The notes below the pieces were generated by a model. That model saw nothing but the letters and a program-made list of their open reading frames with translations, did no database searches and was not told where the DNA came from. From assembly GCA_000719025.1 (NCBI GenBank), contig JODP01000009.1, forward strand, positions 186,001-250,000: a stretch of DNA of 64,000 bases. Reading direction: 5' to 3'. Shown here one piece after another: positions 1 to 8,211 of this stretch. Position numbers and translations under genes: made by a program. Each line of letters opens with the position of its first letter. Within the stretch, counting starts at the first letter, position 1. The DNA comes from Kineosporia aurantiaca JCM 3230 (GTDB taxonomy: Bacteria > Actinomycetota > Actinomycetes > Actinomycetales > Kineosporiaceae).

Positions 1-1772
1 GCCTCGTTGATCCCGACGTGCAGGATCTGGCCGGAGGTGGACTCCGTGTAGGCCAGCATCAGCTCGCGGTCGACCGAGGTGTACTGCTGGCCGTGCGGGT
101 TGTAGATCTTCGCCGTCGGGAAGAACGAGTCCATCCCGAAGGTGCGCGCCTCGTCCGGGATGATCGGCACGACCCGGGGGCCGAAGTCCTTGTCCCGCAT
201 CAGGTCGCGCAGGATCCGGACGAACGCCATGGTGGTGGCGACCTGCTGCTTGCCCGAACCGCGGTTGGCGCCGGTGTAGGCCTTCTCGTCCGGCAGCTTC
301 AGCGCACCCGCGTTGTGCCGGCGCTGCGGGACCGCACCGCCGAGCTTGCTGCGCCGGTCGCGGATGTACTGGATGATCTCGTCGTTCTCGCCCGGGTGGT
401 AGTACGGCGGCAGGTACTTGTCCGCCTCCAGCTGGGCATCGGTGAACGGGATCCGCAGACCGTCGCGGAAGGCCTTCAGGTCCTCCAGGGTCAGCTTCTT
501 CATCTGGTGCGTGGCGTTGCGCCCGGCGAAGTGCGTGCCCAGGCCGTAGCCCTTGATCGTCTTTGCCAGGATCACGGTCGGCTGGCCGTTGTGCTCGATC
601 GCCGCCCGGTAGGCCGCGTAGACCTTGCGGTAGTCGTGCCCGCCGCGCTTGAGGTTCCACCAGATGTCGTCGTCCGACAGCTTCGAGACCAGCTTCAGGG
701 TGCGCGGGTCGCGCCCGAAGAAGTGCTCCCGGATGTACGCGCCGTCCTCGGCCCGATACGTCTGGTAGTCCCCGTCGGGGGTGACGTTCATCAGGTTGAC
801 CAGCGCGTTGTCGCGGTCGGCGGCCAGCAGCGGGTCCCACTCCCGGCCCCAGACGACCTTGATCACGTTCCAGCCGGCCCCGCGGAACTGGGCCTCCAGC
901 TCCTGGATGATCTTGCCGTTACCGCGGACCGGGCCGTCCAGGCGCTGCAGGTTGCAGTTCACCACGAAGGTCAGGTTGTCGAGCTCCTCGGTGGCGGCCA
1001 CCTGGAGGAAGCCCCGACTCTCCGGCTCGTCCATCTCGCCGTCGCCCAGGAACGCCCAGACGTGCTGCTGGGAGGTGTCCTTCACGCCGCGGTTGTGCAG
1101 GTACTTGTTGAAGGACGCCTGGTAGACCGCGTTCATCGGGCCGAGGCCCATGGAGACGGTCGGGAACTCCCAGAAGTCCGGCATCAGCCGCGGGTGCGGG
1201 TACGACGACAGCCCACCGGCCGGGTGCGAGCGCTCCTGGCGGAAGCCGTCCAGCTCGTCGGCGGACAGCCGGCCCTCGAGGAAGGCCCGGGCGTAGACGC
1301 CGGGGGAGGCGTGGCCCTGGAAGAAGACCTGGTCGCCGCCGCCCGGGTGGTCCTTACCCCGGAAGAAGTGGTTGAAGCCGACTTCGTAGAGCGTCGCCGA
1401 CGACGCGTACGAGGAGATGTGACCGCCCACGCCGATGCCGGGGCGCTGGGCGCGGTGGACCATCACCGCGGCGTTCCAGCGCATCCACCGGCGGGCGGTG
1501 CGTTCGGCCTCCTCGTCGCCGGGGAACCAGGGCTCGGCCTCCGGCGGGATGGTGTTGACGTAGTCGGTGGCCGTGAGGCTCGGCACACCGACCCCACGCT
1601 CGCGGGCACGCTGCAGCAGCGACTGCATCAGGTACCGGGCGCGCTGACGGCCCTGGCCGTCGATGGCCGCGTCGAGCGACGCGAGCCACTCGGCGGTCTC
1701 CTCAGGATCGATGTCGGGCAGCCGGCTCGGCAGCCCGTTGAGGATCGGGCCTGATGATTCTCGTCCGACCAC
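1..1772 (-). CDS. aceE: pyruvate dehydrogenase E1 component, homodimeric type (5' part; 3' end lies outside the window)
   Basis: Thiamine-diphosphate-dependent E1 that decarboxylates pyruvate and acetylates the lipoyl arm of E2 in the cytoplasmic pyruvate dehydrogenase complex. The minus-strand frame reads through without a stop; about 590 of the roughly 900 residues usual for AceE are present. The ThDP/Mg motif GDGEMDEPES is visible at about 1018-1049, and the N-terminal region (PDIDPEETAEWLASLD, then AEPWFPGDE) is typical of AceE. I chose GTG at 1772 because AGGAGG lies a few bases upstream; no ATG of this frame is as well placed. The next genes, DUF3052 and AhpE, are divergent, an arrangement I recall from mycobacteria (Rv2241, Rv2239c, Rv2238c). 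Confidence 0.95.
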   Translation of the reverse strand, partial: MVGRESSGPILNGLPSRLPDIDPEETAEWLASLDAAIDGQGRQRARYLMQSLLQRARERGVGVPSLTATDYVNTIPPEAEPWFPGDEEAERTARRWMRWNAAVMVHRAQRPGIGVGGHISSYASSATLYEVGFNHFFRGKDHPGGGDQVFFQGHASPGVYARAFLEGRLSADELDGFRQERSHPAGGLSSYPHPRLMPDFWEFPTVSMGLGPMNAVYQASFNKYLHNRGVKDTSQQHVWAFLGDGEMDEPESRGFLQVAATEELDNLTFVVNCNLQRLDGPVRGNGKIIQELEAQFRGAGWNVIKVVWGREWDPLLAADRDNALVNLMNVTPDGDYQTYRAEDGAYIREHFFGRDPRTLKLVSKLSDDDIWWNLKRGGHDYRKVYAAYRAAIEHNGQPTVILAKTIKGYGLGTHFAGRNATHQMKKLTLEDLKAFRDGLRIPFTDAQLEADKYLPPYYHPGENDEIIQYIRDRRSKLGGAVPQRRHNAGALKLPDEKAYTGANRGSGKQQVATTMAFVRILRDLMRDKDFGPRVVPIIPDEARTFGMDSFFPTAKIYNPHGQQYTSVDRELMLAYTESTSGQILHVGINE

Positions 1773-2387
1773 GACGTCCCTCCTGGGTTTAGGACAACGA
1801 TGGGAAACCATGCCGAATCCGGGCGGATCGCGACCGGGTTCGGCTCTATCTTGGCTGACGGGCCGCACCGGCGTCGAAAGCCCCCGGTTGGCCGAGGGCG
1901 CAGGGACGCGGCGGACCCACCTGCTCAGTGTGCCCCTTCGCCCCGGGCGTCCGTACAACGGGGTTGACATGATCACCATCCGGCCCGGCGTGTCGGCGGC
2001 GTGTCGCCCCGGTTTCCCGGGAGTGTCTGCGGGCGGACCGGGCCCCGGAAGAGGGCGATCGGGGTGCGCGGTGGCCGCCGGGGGGCGATGCTCGTTCGGC
2101 CGACCGAGTACCGCACCGTTCGGGGAATCAGGCAAAAACACGACGTCCGAGGTGGCGGGGCGGTTGCGCCGCACTCCGCTGATGGAGTCCACTAGCCTGA
2201 CCAGCCTGGTGATGGTTGCATCGTCGCTGGACGAGGCAACCGGGTAGCACCGGGAACGTGCACAACGGCAACACCAGCAGGACCGAAGACAACCGGGTGG
2301 GTCGGACGACCCGCCCGCCAGAGAGCGGCCCCCCAGGGCCGCCAGTGCCGCCGCGCGGGAGCGTTGGCAGCGGAGGAGGTCAGTGAG
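1773..2387. promoter_or_regulatory. 615-bp divergent intergenic region between aceE and the DUF3052 gene
   Basis: No convincing gene is present. Short plus-strand frames here lack a ribosome site and a recognisable product. The region must hold the promoters of both flanking genes. A TTGACA hexamer occurs at 1964-1969, but no good -10 follows at the right spacing, so I do not assign a promoter. No hairpin of note was seen. Confidence 0.4.
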
Positions 2388-2816
2388 GTGGGCGCGACCG
2401 CGGAGCCCGCGGCTGAGCAGTCCATGGCCGGCCGGCTCGGACTCAAGCCCGGTCAGTTCGTACAGGAGTTCGGGTACGACGAGGACGTGGACGACGAGCT
2501 GCGGCTCGCAATCGAGACGCTGACGGGCAACGAACTGGCCGACGAGGACGCCCAGGACGTCGTCGACGCCGCGCTGTACTGGTGGCGGGACGGCGACGGT
2601 GATCTGGTCGACTCCTTGGTCGACGCGCTGACGAACCTGGCCGAGGGCGGGGTGATCTGGCTGCTGACTCCGAAGGCGGGCCGGGACGGGCACGTCGAGC
2701 ACAGTGAGATCGAGGAATCCGCCCCGACGGCCGGTCTGCACGCGACGAGCACGATCAGCGTGTGTCAGGACTGGACCGGGACCCGGCTGGCCACCCCGAG
2801 GGCCGGTCGCCGCTGA
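2388..2816 (+). CDS. DUF3052 family protein (142 aa)
   Basis: Conserved actinobacterial protein of unknown function. The visible hallmark is the N-terminal MAGRLGLKPGQFVQEFGYD segment followed by a very acidic stretch (DEDVDDELR, then ELADEDAQDVVDAALYWWRDGDGDL). The sequence is soluble, with no signal peptide or membrane segment. GTG at 2388 is chosen because GGAGGAGGT lies 7-8 bases upstream; the longer frame from a TTG at 2364 would place that ribosome site inside the gene. It sits between aceE and ahpE as its homologue does in mycobacteria, so the neighbourhood is conserved, but this reveals no biochemical role. The family call is confident; the function is unknown. Confidence 0.85.
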   Translation: MGATAEPAAEQSMAGRLGLKPGQFVQEFGYDEDVDDELRLAIETLTGNELADEDAQDVVDAALYWWRDGDGDLVDSLVDALTNLAEGGVIWLLTPKAGRDGHVEHSEIEESAPTAGLHATSTISVCQDWTGTRLATPRAGRR

Positions 2817-2875
2817 TCCATCTTCCCGCTCTGCGCCGGGGGCGCGCGGACGGGGGATTCGGTGACAGACTGTGC

Positions 2876-2905
2876 TCCGCACGCCAGGTCCGCCTGGCGT
2901 GCGGA
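2876..2905 (+). promoter_or_regulatory. 13-bp perfect hairpin between DUF3052 and ahpE
   Basis: Arms at 2876-2888 and 2893-2905 are perfectly complementary (TCCGCACGCCAGG against its reverse complement) with a 4-base loop, TCCG. It lies 59 bases after the DUF3052 stop and 40 bases before the ahpE start. No T-run follows, so it may be an actinobacterial terminator without a U tract, an mRNA leader element or a protein-binding palindrome. The structure is certain from sequence; the role is inferred. Confidence 0.6.
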
Positions 2906-2945
2906 ACAGTCACGTCGATCAGGCGGTTCGTCGGAGGAGATCAGC

Positions 2946-3404
2946 ATGGCACTCGAGATCGGTCAGGCCGCCCCTGAGTTCGCCCTGAAGAACGAGCACG
3001 GCGAGCTCGTGGAGCTGTCGTCCTTCCGGGGCGAGAGCAACGTGGCGGTGGTCTTCTACCCGTTCGCGTTCTCCGGCATCTGCACCGGTGAGCTCTGCGA
3101 GATCCGCGACAACCTGGCCGCCTTCGAGGACGTCGCGGTGCAGGTGCTGGCCGTCTCGACGGACACCGTGGTGGCCCTGCGGACCTGGGCCGAGGCGGAG
3201 AAGTTCAGCTTCCCGCTGCTGTCGGACTTCTGGCCGCACGGTGCGGTGGCGAAGGACTATGGGGTCTTCAACGAGACCACGGGCAGCGCGATTCGCGGTA
3301 CCTTCCTCGTCGACAAGGACGGCGTGCTGCGCTGGAGCGTGGTGAACGGCATGGGCGAGGCCCGGTCGTTCGAGGGCTACCGCGAGGCGATCGCCGCACT
3401 TTAA
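2946..3404 (+). CDS. ahpE: AhpE-type one-cysteine peroxiredoxin (152 aa)
   Basis: Thiol peroxidase expected to reduce hydroperoxides and peroxynitrite in the cytoplasm. The AhpC/TSA fold is evident: a VEL..F.G strand, then YPFAFSGICTGELCEIRD holding the PxxxSxxC active site with peroxidatic Cys46; Cys51 is an additional nearby cysteine, worth noting because AhpE proteins are usually 1-Cys. FLVDKDGVLRWS is the usual C-terminal strand pair. Length matches AhpE (about 153 aa). The start at 2946 is preceded by GGAGGAGA at good spacing. The context after DUF3052 matches mycobacterial Rv2239c-Rv2238c, supporting AhpE rather than BCP. A hairpin precedes the gene and another follows it. Confidence 0.9.
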   Translation: MALEIGQAAPEFALKNEHGELVELSSFRGESNVAVVFYPFAFSGICTGELCEIRDNLAAFEDVAVQVLAVSTDTVVALRTWAEAEKFSFPLLSDFWPHGAVAKDYGVFNETTGSAIRGTFLVDKDGVLRWSVVNGMGEARSFEGYREAIAAL

Positions 3405-3412
3405 GAACCTTT

Positions 3413-3436
3413 CCCGACCCCCGCCGGGGGTCCGGG
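3413..3436 (+). terminator. probable ahpE terminator hairpin
   Basis: The inverted repeat ACCCCC-GCC-GGGGGT is extended outward by CCCG/CGGG with one bulged base. It begins 8 bases after the ahpE stop and ends 4 bases before the tRNA. There is no T tract, so it is terminator-like rather than a canonical intrinsic terminator. Confidence 0.45.
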
Positions 3437-3440
3437 AGCA

Positions 3441-3516
3441 GGGCCTGTAGCTCAGTTGGTAGAGCACCGCGTTTACACCGCGGGTGTCGTCGGTTCGAGA
3501 CCGGCCGGGCCCACCA
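3441..3516 (+). tRNA. tRNA-Val (anticodon UAC)
   Basis: A complete cloverleaf can be folded by eye. Acceptor strands GGGCCTG (3441-3447) and CGGGCCC (3506-3512) pair, with one G-U. The D arm is GCTCAGTTGGTAGAGC, the anticodon stem is CCGCG/CGCGG around the loop TTTACAC (anticodon TAC), and the T arm contains GGTTCGAGACC. ACCA is encoded at the 3' end (3513-3516). No duplicate of its 3' end marking an integrated element was noticed in the window. Confidence 0.97.
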
Positions 3517-3672
3517 GCGTCATCCATCTCCCGGCCGGTTTCGAAGCATCAATGACGGACGCCGGTGGCCGGCGTGCGGGGTCGGCTCGCTCTCCTTCGG
3601 GGACGGGAGGAGCGGTGGCCATCCCGATCGCGCTGCGGCCCTGGCCCGTCCTTGAGGAAGGCGAGAAACAGG

Positions 3673-4164
3673 ATGTCGGACGAGTCCCCTCAGCCGGCTC
3701 TGCCGGTGCTGGAGTACCTGCGGCGCCAGCTCGACGGCTCGCTGAAGCCGGGCGACACCACGCATCTGCGGTATCCGACGGCGATCTCCCGGCTTCTCGG
3801 TCTCGAGATCGTCGCGGTGGACGAGCGTACGGCGGCGGTGCGGATCCAGGCCGATCCGGAACTGCACAGCAACCAGCAGGGCACCGTGCACGGCGGACTG
3901 CTCTGTGAGCTGGCCGACGCGGCGATCGGTACCGCACACTCCACGATCATCCAGCCCGGTGAGTCCTTCACCAGCGTGGACCTGGACGCCCGGTTCCTGC
4001 GGCCGGTCTTCTCCGGAGCGCTGGTGGCCACCGCCCGCTGCACCCACCCCGGCCGGACGATCAGCCACTACAGCTGCGACATCGTGCGGGAGGACGGCAA
4101 GACCGCCGCGACCATCACCAGCGCGATCATGACGTTGCGCGGCGATTCGGCCCAGGGCCGCTAA
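3673..4164 (+). CDS. PaaI-family hotdog-fold thioesterase (163 aa)
   Basis: Likely acyl-CoA thioesterase. The hotdog signature GTVHGGLLCELADAAIG (residues about 64-80) contains the family's HGG and the helix-capping acidic residue, and FTSVDLDARFLRPV is the usual central strand. The natural substrate cannot be read from the sequence. The ATG at 3673 has GAGGAAGGCGAG upstream at slightly long spacing. The gene converges on the next one: its TAA (4162-4164) overlaps the TAG of the minus-strand gene (4161-4163), so the two stops share three bases. Confidence 0.85.
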   Translation: MSDESPQPALPVLEYLRRQLDGSLKPGDTTHLRYPTAISRLLGLEIVAVDERTAAVRIQADPELHSNQQGTVHGGLLCELADAAIGTAHSTIIQPGESFTSVDLDARFLRPVFSGALVATARCTHPGRTISHYSCDIVREDGKTAATITSAIMTLRGDSAQGR

Positions 4165-5207
4165 CCGCGGGTGGTCAGGGCCGGGTCCGGCGTGCCCGGG
4201 GCGTAGACCGACAGGGCCGTGGCCTGGGGGAGCAGGGTGCGCGCGGAGGGGCCGGGAACCCAGCCCAGGGGTGTGCGCAGGGCCAGGTCGAGCCCGGTCA
4301 GAGCCGGCAGCAGGTGGTGCAGGGTCTGCCGCACGTCGCTCGCGTCGACCGGGTGCTCGCGGACGGCCTCGCCCAGCACGAGGCGGACCAGGGCCTCCTC
4401 GTCGAGCGGGCCCCGGGCGGCCAGACCCCCGACCCCCAGCCCGGCCACGGCCGCCCCCAGACTGCCCGGGGTGAACCAGGACCGGAGCCGGCGCACCACG
4501 AACCGCGGGTCGGCGGCGAACTCCGCCGGGGTGAGCCCGGTCTGGTGCTGCCGCAGGATGCCGGTGCTGCGCAGGATGCCCTGCAGGGCGACGACCGGGC
4601 CGAGGTCGGGGCGGCCGCCGTTCTGCCAGGCCGGCCGCTGCTCGAGCAGCTCCTGGGTCAGGTCCGGCGCAAACGCGCCGCCGGGGCTCAGTTCCACCCG
4701 CTCGCCGACGAGGTGCAGCAGCAACCGGACCGATTCGGGCACCAGCCCGGCCATCTGCCGCACCCGCCGGTCGGTCAGGGCCTGATCGAACTCGGGCGCG
4801 TGCGGGGCCCAGAACGCCTCCCGGGCGCGGACGTCCAGGTTCTGTCGCTGCTGGAGGTAGGCCCGCGGACCACCGCTGGAATCCGGTGGGCCCGGCTCCT
4901 CACCGTAGACACAGGCGGCGTGCTCGCCGCCCGGCCCGAGCACGATCACGTCGTGTTCCCAGCGGACCTGGGGGTCGTACAGGTACCCGAACCGCGGGCC
5001 CAGGTCGTCCAGGACGTCGTCCAGCACCCCGGGAAGGTGCCGGGTGGCGCCCGAGACGAACTGGTACGGCTCGAGACCCAGCCACCCGAAACCGATCTGG
5101 AGCAGATCGTGAAGCTCACCCAGGGTGCAGTCGGCCGGGACGTCGAGAACGCGCAGGACTCTCGGTTCGACGTCGCGGAGTGTCACTTTCAGGCGGGTCG
5201 TCTTCAC
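4161..5207 (-). CDS. plasmid pRiA4b ORF-3-like protein (PRiA4_ORF3 fold, 348 aa)
   Basis: The N-terminal domain reads KTTRLKVTLRDVEPRVLRVLDVP followed by TLGELHDLLQIGFGWLG, the opening of the pRiA4b ORF-3 family (PF07929 as I recall it), found on plasmids and chromosomes with no established function. The C-terminal half is Leu/Arg-rich, helical and not recognised. I chose GTG at 5207, where homology begins; the frame continues upstream to an ATG at 5291 but that extension looks unconserved. No inverted repeats or transposase accompany it, so its mobile-element connection is historical. Its stop overlaps the stop of the convergent thioesterase gene. Confidence 0.7.
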   Translation of the reverse strand: MKTTRLKVTLRDVEPRVLRVLDVPADCTLGELHDLLQIGFGWLGLEPYQFVSGATRHLPGVLDDVLDDLGPRFGYLYDPQVRWEHDVIVLGPGGEHAACVYGEEPGPPDSSGGPRAYLQQRQNLDVRAREAFWAPHAPEFDQALTDRRVRQMAGLVPESVRLLLHLVGERVELSPGGAFAPDLTQELLEQRPAWQNGGRPDLGPVVALQGILRSTGILRQHQTGLTPAEFAADPRFVVRRLRSWFTPGSLGAAVAGLGVGGLAARGPLDEEALVRLVLGEAVREHPVDASDVRQTLHHLLPALTGLDLALRTPLGWVPGPSARTLLPQATALSVYAPGTPDPALTTRG

Positions 5208-5307
5208 CGGTGCGACATTACGGGAGGTGAGGGGGGTGAAAAGACGATGCCGGGGTGAATCCCCAAGGCCGGTTGCAGCGCGAGTGCGCACAACCGGCGA
5301 GGAGACC

Positions 5308-6312
5308 TCAGCGGCGGGGGGCCGCCGTGGACGCCCGGACCACCAGGCTGGTGGCCAGCTCCACGTGGTGCGAGTCCAGCGAGTCGCCCGACGCCAGCTG
5401 CAGCGCCGTACGGACCGCCACCCGGCCCATCTCCCGCAGCGGCTGCCGCACCACGGTCAGCGGCGGGGAACAGAACTCGGCGAGCTGGGTGTCGTCGAAC
5501 CCCACCACGCTCAGGTCCTCCGGCACCCGCACCCCGCGGCGGCGGGCCGCCTCCAGCAGCCCGACGGCGATCTCGTCGCTGCCGGCGAACACCGCCGTGG
5601 GTGGGTCCGGCCGGTCGAGCAGGATGCCGCCGCCGGTCAGCCCGGCCGAGTACCGGAAGGTCTCGTGCAGCACCAGGTTCTCCGGGACCGGGTGGCCGGC
5701 CGACTCCAGCGTGCTGCGAAAACCCTGCCACCGGGCCTGGTTGCAGCCGGCCTCGGCCTCACCGCCGATGTACGCCATCCGGGTGTGGCCGAGCGAGAGC
5801 AGGTGCTCGGCCGCGGTGATCCCGCCGGCGTAGTTGGTCGAGCCGACACTGATGATGTCGTTCCCGGCCGGGGTGAGCGGATCCACCACGACCAGCGGCA
5901 CGTTCGCCCGGACCAGGGCGGTCGCGTCCTCCACCGTCATCTCGTTGCTGACGCTGATCACCGCGCTGCGGCCGGCCTTGGCCACGCCGAGGGCCCAGGC
6001 CGTGGCGCTCGAGGCGCCCCGGCCCTTGCTCAGCATCACCGCGACCCCGGGCTCGGCCGCGGCCTGGAGCACTCCTTCCATCACCTCGTTGCTGTAGGCC
6101 GCCAGCGGGCCGGCGAAGACCACCTCGATGGTCGCCAGCCGGCTGCCGCCGCGGCCGGTGTAGTAGTGCTGACGGAGCAGGTCCTCGACCATGGCGCGGG
6201 TGCCGGGAGAGACGTCGTCCCTCCCGTTCACCACCTTCGACACCGTGGCGATCGAGACCCCGGCGGCCTCGGCGATGGTCGCCAGGGTCGCCCGTCCGGG
6301 CCTGGAGCTCAT
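5308..6312 (-). CDS. LacI-family transcriptional regulator of the first sugar island (334 aa)
   Basis: An N-terminal LacI helix-turn-helix (ATLATIAEAAGVSIATVSKVVNG, residues about 8-30) is followed by a periplasmic-binding-protein-like ligand domain, ending ...STNYAGGITAAEHLL... and VVGFDDTQLAEFCSPPLTVVRQP. A sugar released by the divergent glycosidase is the likely effector. The start at 6312 has GGAGGT nearby; a longer frame upstream is not needed. It is the last gene of the operon substrate-binding protein, permease, permease, regulator, and lies 50 bases after the second permease. Candidate operators are the CGAAA...TTTCG palindromes at 9711-9725 and 9845-9857, one over the operon's -10. 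Confidence 0.9.
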   Translation of the reverse strand: MSSRPGRATLATIAEAAGVSIATVSKVVNGRDDVSPGTRAMVEDLLRQHYYTGRGGSRLATIEVVFAGPLAAYSNEVMEGVLQAAAEPGVAVMLSKGRGASSATAWALGVAKAGRSAVISVSNEMTVEDATALVRANVPLVVVDPLTPAGNDIISVGSTNYAGGITAAEHLLSLGHTRMAYIGGEAEAGCNQARWQGFRSTLESAGHPVPENLVLHETFRYSAGLTGGGILLDRPDPPTAVFAGSDEIAVGLLEAARRRGVRVPEDLSVVGFDDTQLAEFCSPPLTVVRQPLREMGRVAVRTALQLASGDSLDSHHVELATSLVVRASTAAPRR

Positions 6313-6362
6313 GCTGTACCTCCTTGCGGACTCGACGGGACTTGTCAGGGAGCCCGGAGCCC

Positions 6363-7265
6363 TCAGCGGCCGAAGCCCGCGGTCAGGCCGCTGAGCAGCT
6401 GCCGCCGTCCGATCACGTACACGGCCAGGATCGGGATCGTGGTCAGCACCACGGCCGCGGCCACGGCCGGCACGTTCACCCCGTACTGGCCCTGGAAGGA
6501 CCACAGCGCCAGGGGCAGGGTGCGCTGGTTCGGGTCGGAGGTGAGCACCAGCGGCAGCAGGAACCCGTTCCAGATCGTCAGCGCGTTGTAGATGCTGACC
6601 GTGACCAGGGCCGGCCGGGTCAGCGGGAAGGCCAGCGACCAGGCCGTGCGCCAGTCGGTGGCGCCGTCCAGCCGCATCGACTCGAACAGTTCCTTGGGCA
6701 CGTCCCGGATGAAGTTGACCAGGATCAGCACGGTCAGCGGGATGGCGAAGGCGATCGAGGGCAGGATGATCGCCAGCAGGGTGTCGTAGATCTGCAGCTT
6801 GATGATGATCAGGTAGACCGGGATGATCACCGCCTGCAGCGGCACCGCCAGCCCGGCCAGGAAGATCAGGTTCACCGAGCGCAGGAACCGCCCGTCGCCG
6901 GCCCGGACGATCGCGTAGGCCGCCATGAACGAGATCAGCACCGCGGGCACGACCGAGCCCAGGGTCACCACCACGGTGTTCGTGAAGTACCGGGTGAAAC
7001 CGGAGTCCATCACGAACTTGTAGTTGCTGAAGGTGATCCCGCTGGGTGGGGCGAGCGGATTGGTCGTGTAGTAGTTCGCCCGGGTCTTCACGCTGGTCAG
7101 CACGATCCAGTAGATCGGGATGATGACGATCAGCAGCCAGAACCAGCCGGCCAGGCCGGCCCCCCAGTTCAGCCGCAGCAGTTTGCGGTACCGGTTGGCG
7201 GCCGACTGGTCGATCACGCGTTCCTTGGTCGGCCCGGCCGGTTCGTTGGAAAGGACGGTGGTCAT
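6363..7265 (-). CDS. carbohydrate ABC transporter permease, MalG type (300 aa)
   Basis: Inner-membrane subunit of a CUT1-type sugar importer. About six hydrophobic segments are visible, beginning with GWFWLLIVIIPIYWIVLTS after a cytoplasmic N-terminus. The cytoplasmic EAA loop, which contacts the ATPase, is present as ELFESMRLDGATDWRTAW. The shared multi-island ATPase MsiK is not encoded here, which is usual for actinobacterial CUT1 systems. The start is 4 bases after the TGA of the upstream permease gene, so translation is probably coupled. By context with the GH3 enzyme it imports a beta-linked oligosaccharide. Confidence 0.92.
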   Translation of the reverse strand: MTTVLSNEPAGPTKERVIDQSAANRYRKLLRLNWGAGLAGWFWLLIVIIPIYWIVLTSVKTRANYYTTNPLAPPSGITFSNYKFVMDSGFTRYFTNTVVVTLGSVVPAVLISFMAAYAIVRAGDGRFLRSVNLIFLAGLAVPLQAVIIPVYLIIIKLQIYDTLLAIILPSIAFAIPLTVLILVNFIRDVPKELFESMRLDGATDWRTAWSLAFPLTRPALVTVSIYNALTIWNGFLLPLVLTSDPNQRTLPLALWSFQGQYGVNVPAVAAAVVLTTIPILAVYVIGRRQLLSGLTAGFGR

Positions 7266-7269
7266 GTCC

Positions 7270-8211
7270 TCACATCCCCTCGAGCTGGCTGCTGGTCTCG
7301 CGACCGCCGCCCAGCCGTCGCAGCAGGAGCGCGAGCAGCAGGCCGACGACGACCAGGATGACGGCGATGGCGCTGGCCGGGCCCATCAGGTTGGCCCGGA
7401 ACCCGCGGATGTACATGTCCAGGGCCAGCGACCGGGTGGCATCGCTGGGCCCGCCCGCGGTGAGCACCCAGATCAGGTCGAAGAAGGTCAGCGACCCGAT
7501 CACCATCAGCGTCGAGGAGGTGATGATGGTGTTGCGCAGCTGCGGCAGGGTGATGCTCCAGAACTGCCGCAGCCGCCCGGCCCCGTCCAGCTGCGCCGCC
7601 TCGTAGAGCGAGGCCGGGATCTGCCGCACCGCCCCTTGGTAGATCAGCGAGTGGAACGGGATGAACTGCCAGGAGACCACGAAGATCACCGTGCAGATCG
7701 CCAGCACCGGCTTGCCCAGCCAGTCCTGGGCCAGGAAGTCCAGGCCGAGGCCCGCCCCGAGACCGAAGTTGGGGTCGAGCAGGGCCTTGAAGGTGATGGC
7801 GATGGCGGCCTGGCTGAGCAGCAGCGGGATGAAGAAGAGCACCGCCAGCACACCCCGGTAGCGGTAGTGCGCGGCCAGGAACACCCCGAGCAGCAGGCTG
7901 ATCGGGGTCTGGAACAGCCAGGTCAGCGCCATCAGCTCGAAGGTGATCAGCAGCGCGTGCGGCAGCCCCGGGTCGGAGAGCACGTCGCGCCAGCTCTGGA
8001 GTCCGGCCGCGTGGATGCTGCCGAGGCCGTCCCAGGAGCTGAAACTCAGTCCCAGGACGCCGAACAGCGGGACCACGCCGAACGCCACGAACATCAGCAG
8101 GGCCGGCAGCGCCATCCAGGCGATCGAGCCCTGCCGGACCGCGTGCGAGGCGGTCCGGCCGGCCGACGACCGGGATAGCTGGTCGGGTGGAACCTGAACC
8201 GGGACAGTCAT
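7270..8211 (-). CDS. sugar ABC transporter permease, MalF type (313 aa)
   Basis: Membrane permease partner of the MalG-type subunit. Hydrophobic segments begin at SIAWMALPALLMFVAFGVVPL; the EAA motif appears as ASLYEAAQLDGAGRLRQFW. The N-terminal 30 residues are hydrophilic and cytoplasmic. I use ATG at 8211, which overlaps the TGA of the binding-protein gene as ATGA (8208-8211), a strong sign of translational coupling; the frame also extends to 8331 but that would bury the overlap. Substrate inferred from neighbours only. Confidence 0.92.
   Translation of the reverse strand: MTVPVQVPPDQLSRSSAGRTASHAVRQGSIAWMALPALLMFVAFGVVPLFGVLGLSFSSWDGLGSIHAAGLQSWRDVLSDPGLPHALLITFELMALTWLFQTPISLLLGVFLAAHYRYRGVLAVLFFIPLLLSQAAIAITFKALLDPNFGLGAGLGLDFLAQDWLGKPVLAICTVIFVVSWQFIPFHSLIYQGAVRQIPASLYEAAQLDGAGRLRQFWSITLPQLRNTIITSSTLMVIGSLTFFDLIWVLTAGGPSDATRSLALDMYIRGFRANLMGPASAIAVILVVVGLLLALLLRRLGGGRETSSQLEGM

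Noticed and set aside
18..1754. Long plus-strand frame of 578 residues over aceE
   Set aside because: It is the antisense of a recognised aceE frame, rich in Arg/Val/Leu, with no ribosome site or domain.
1964..1969. TTGACA as the DUF3052 promoter
   Set aside because: No acceptable -10 lies 15-19 bases downstream, so the match is probably chance.
1663..2247. Plus-strand frame of 194 residues in the aceE-DUF3052 gap
   Set aside because: It overlaps the aceE start, has low-complexity Arg/Gly composition, no homologue recognised and no good ribosome site.
3441..3516. tRNA-Val as an integration site of a mobile element
   Set aside because: No duplicated 3' end, integrase or recombinase gene was seen nearby.
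3456..3908. Plus-strand frame starting within the tRNA
   Set aside because: It uses the tRNA sequence as coding and has no ribosome site or homologue.
4161..5207. Insertion sequence suggested by the pRiA4b ORF-3-like gene
   Set aside because: No terminal inverted repeats, transposase or target-site duplication are visible around it.
5125..6591. Plus-strand frame of 488 residues over the LacI gene
   Set aside because: Antisense of the LacI and permease genes; composition is Arg/Val/His-rich and unlike a folded protein.
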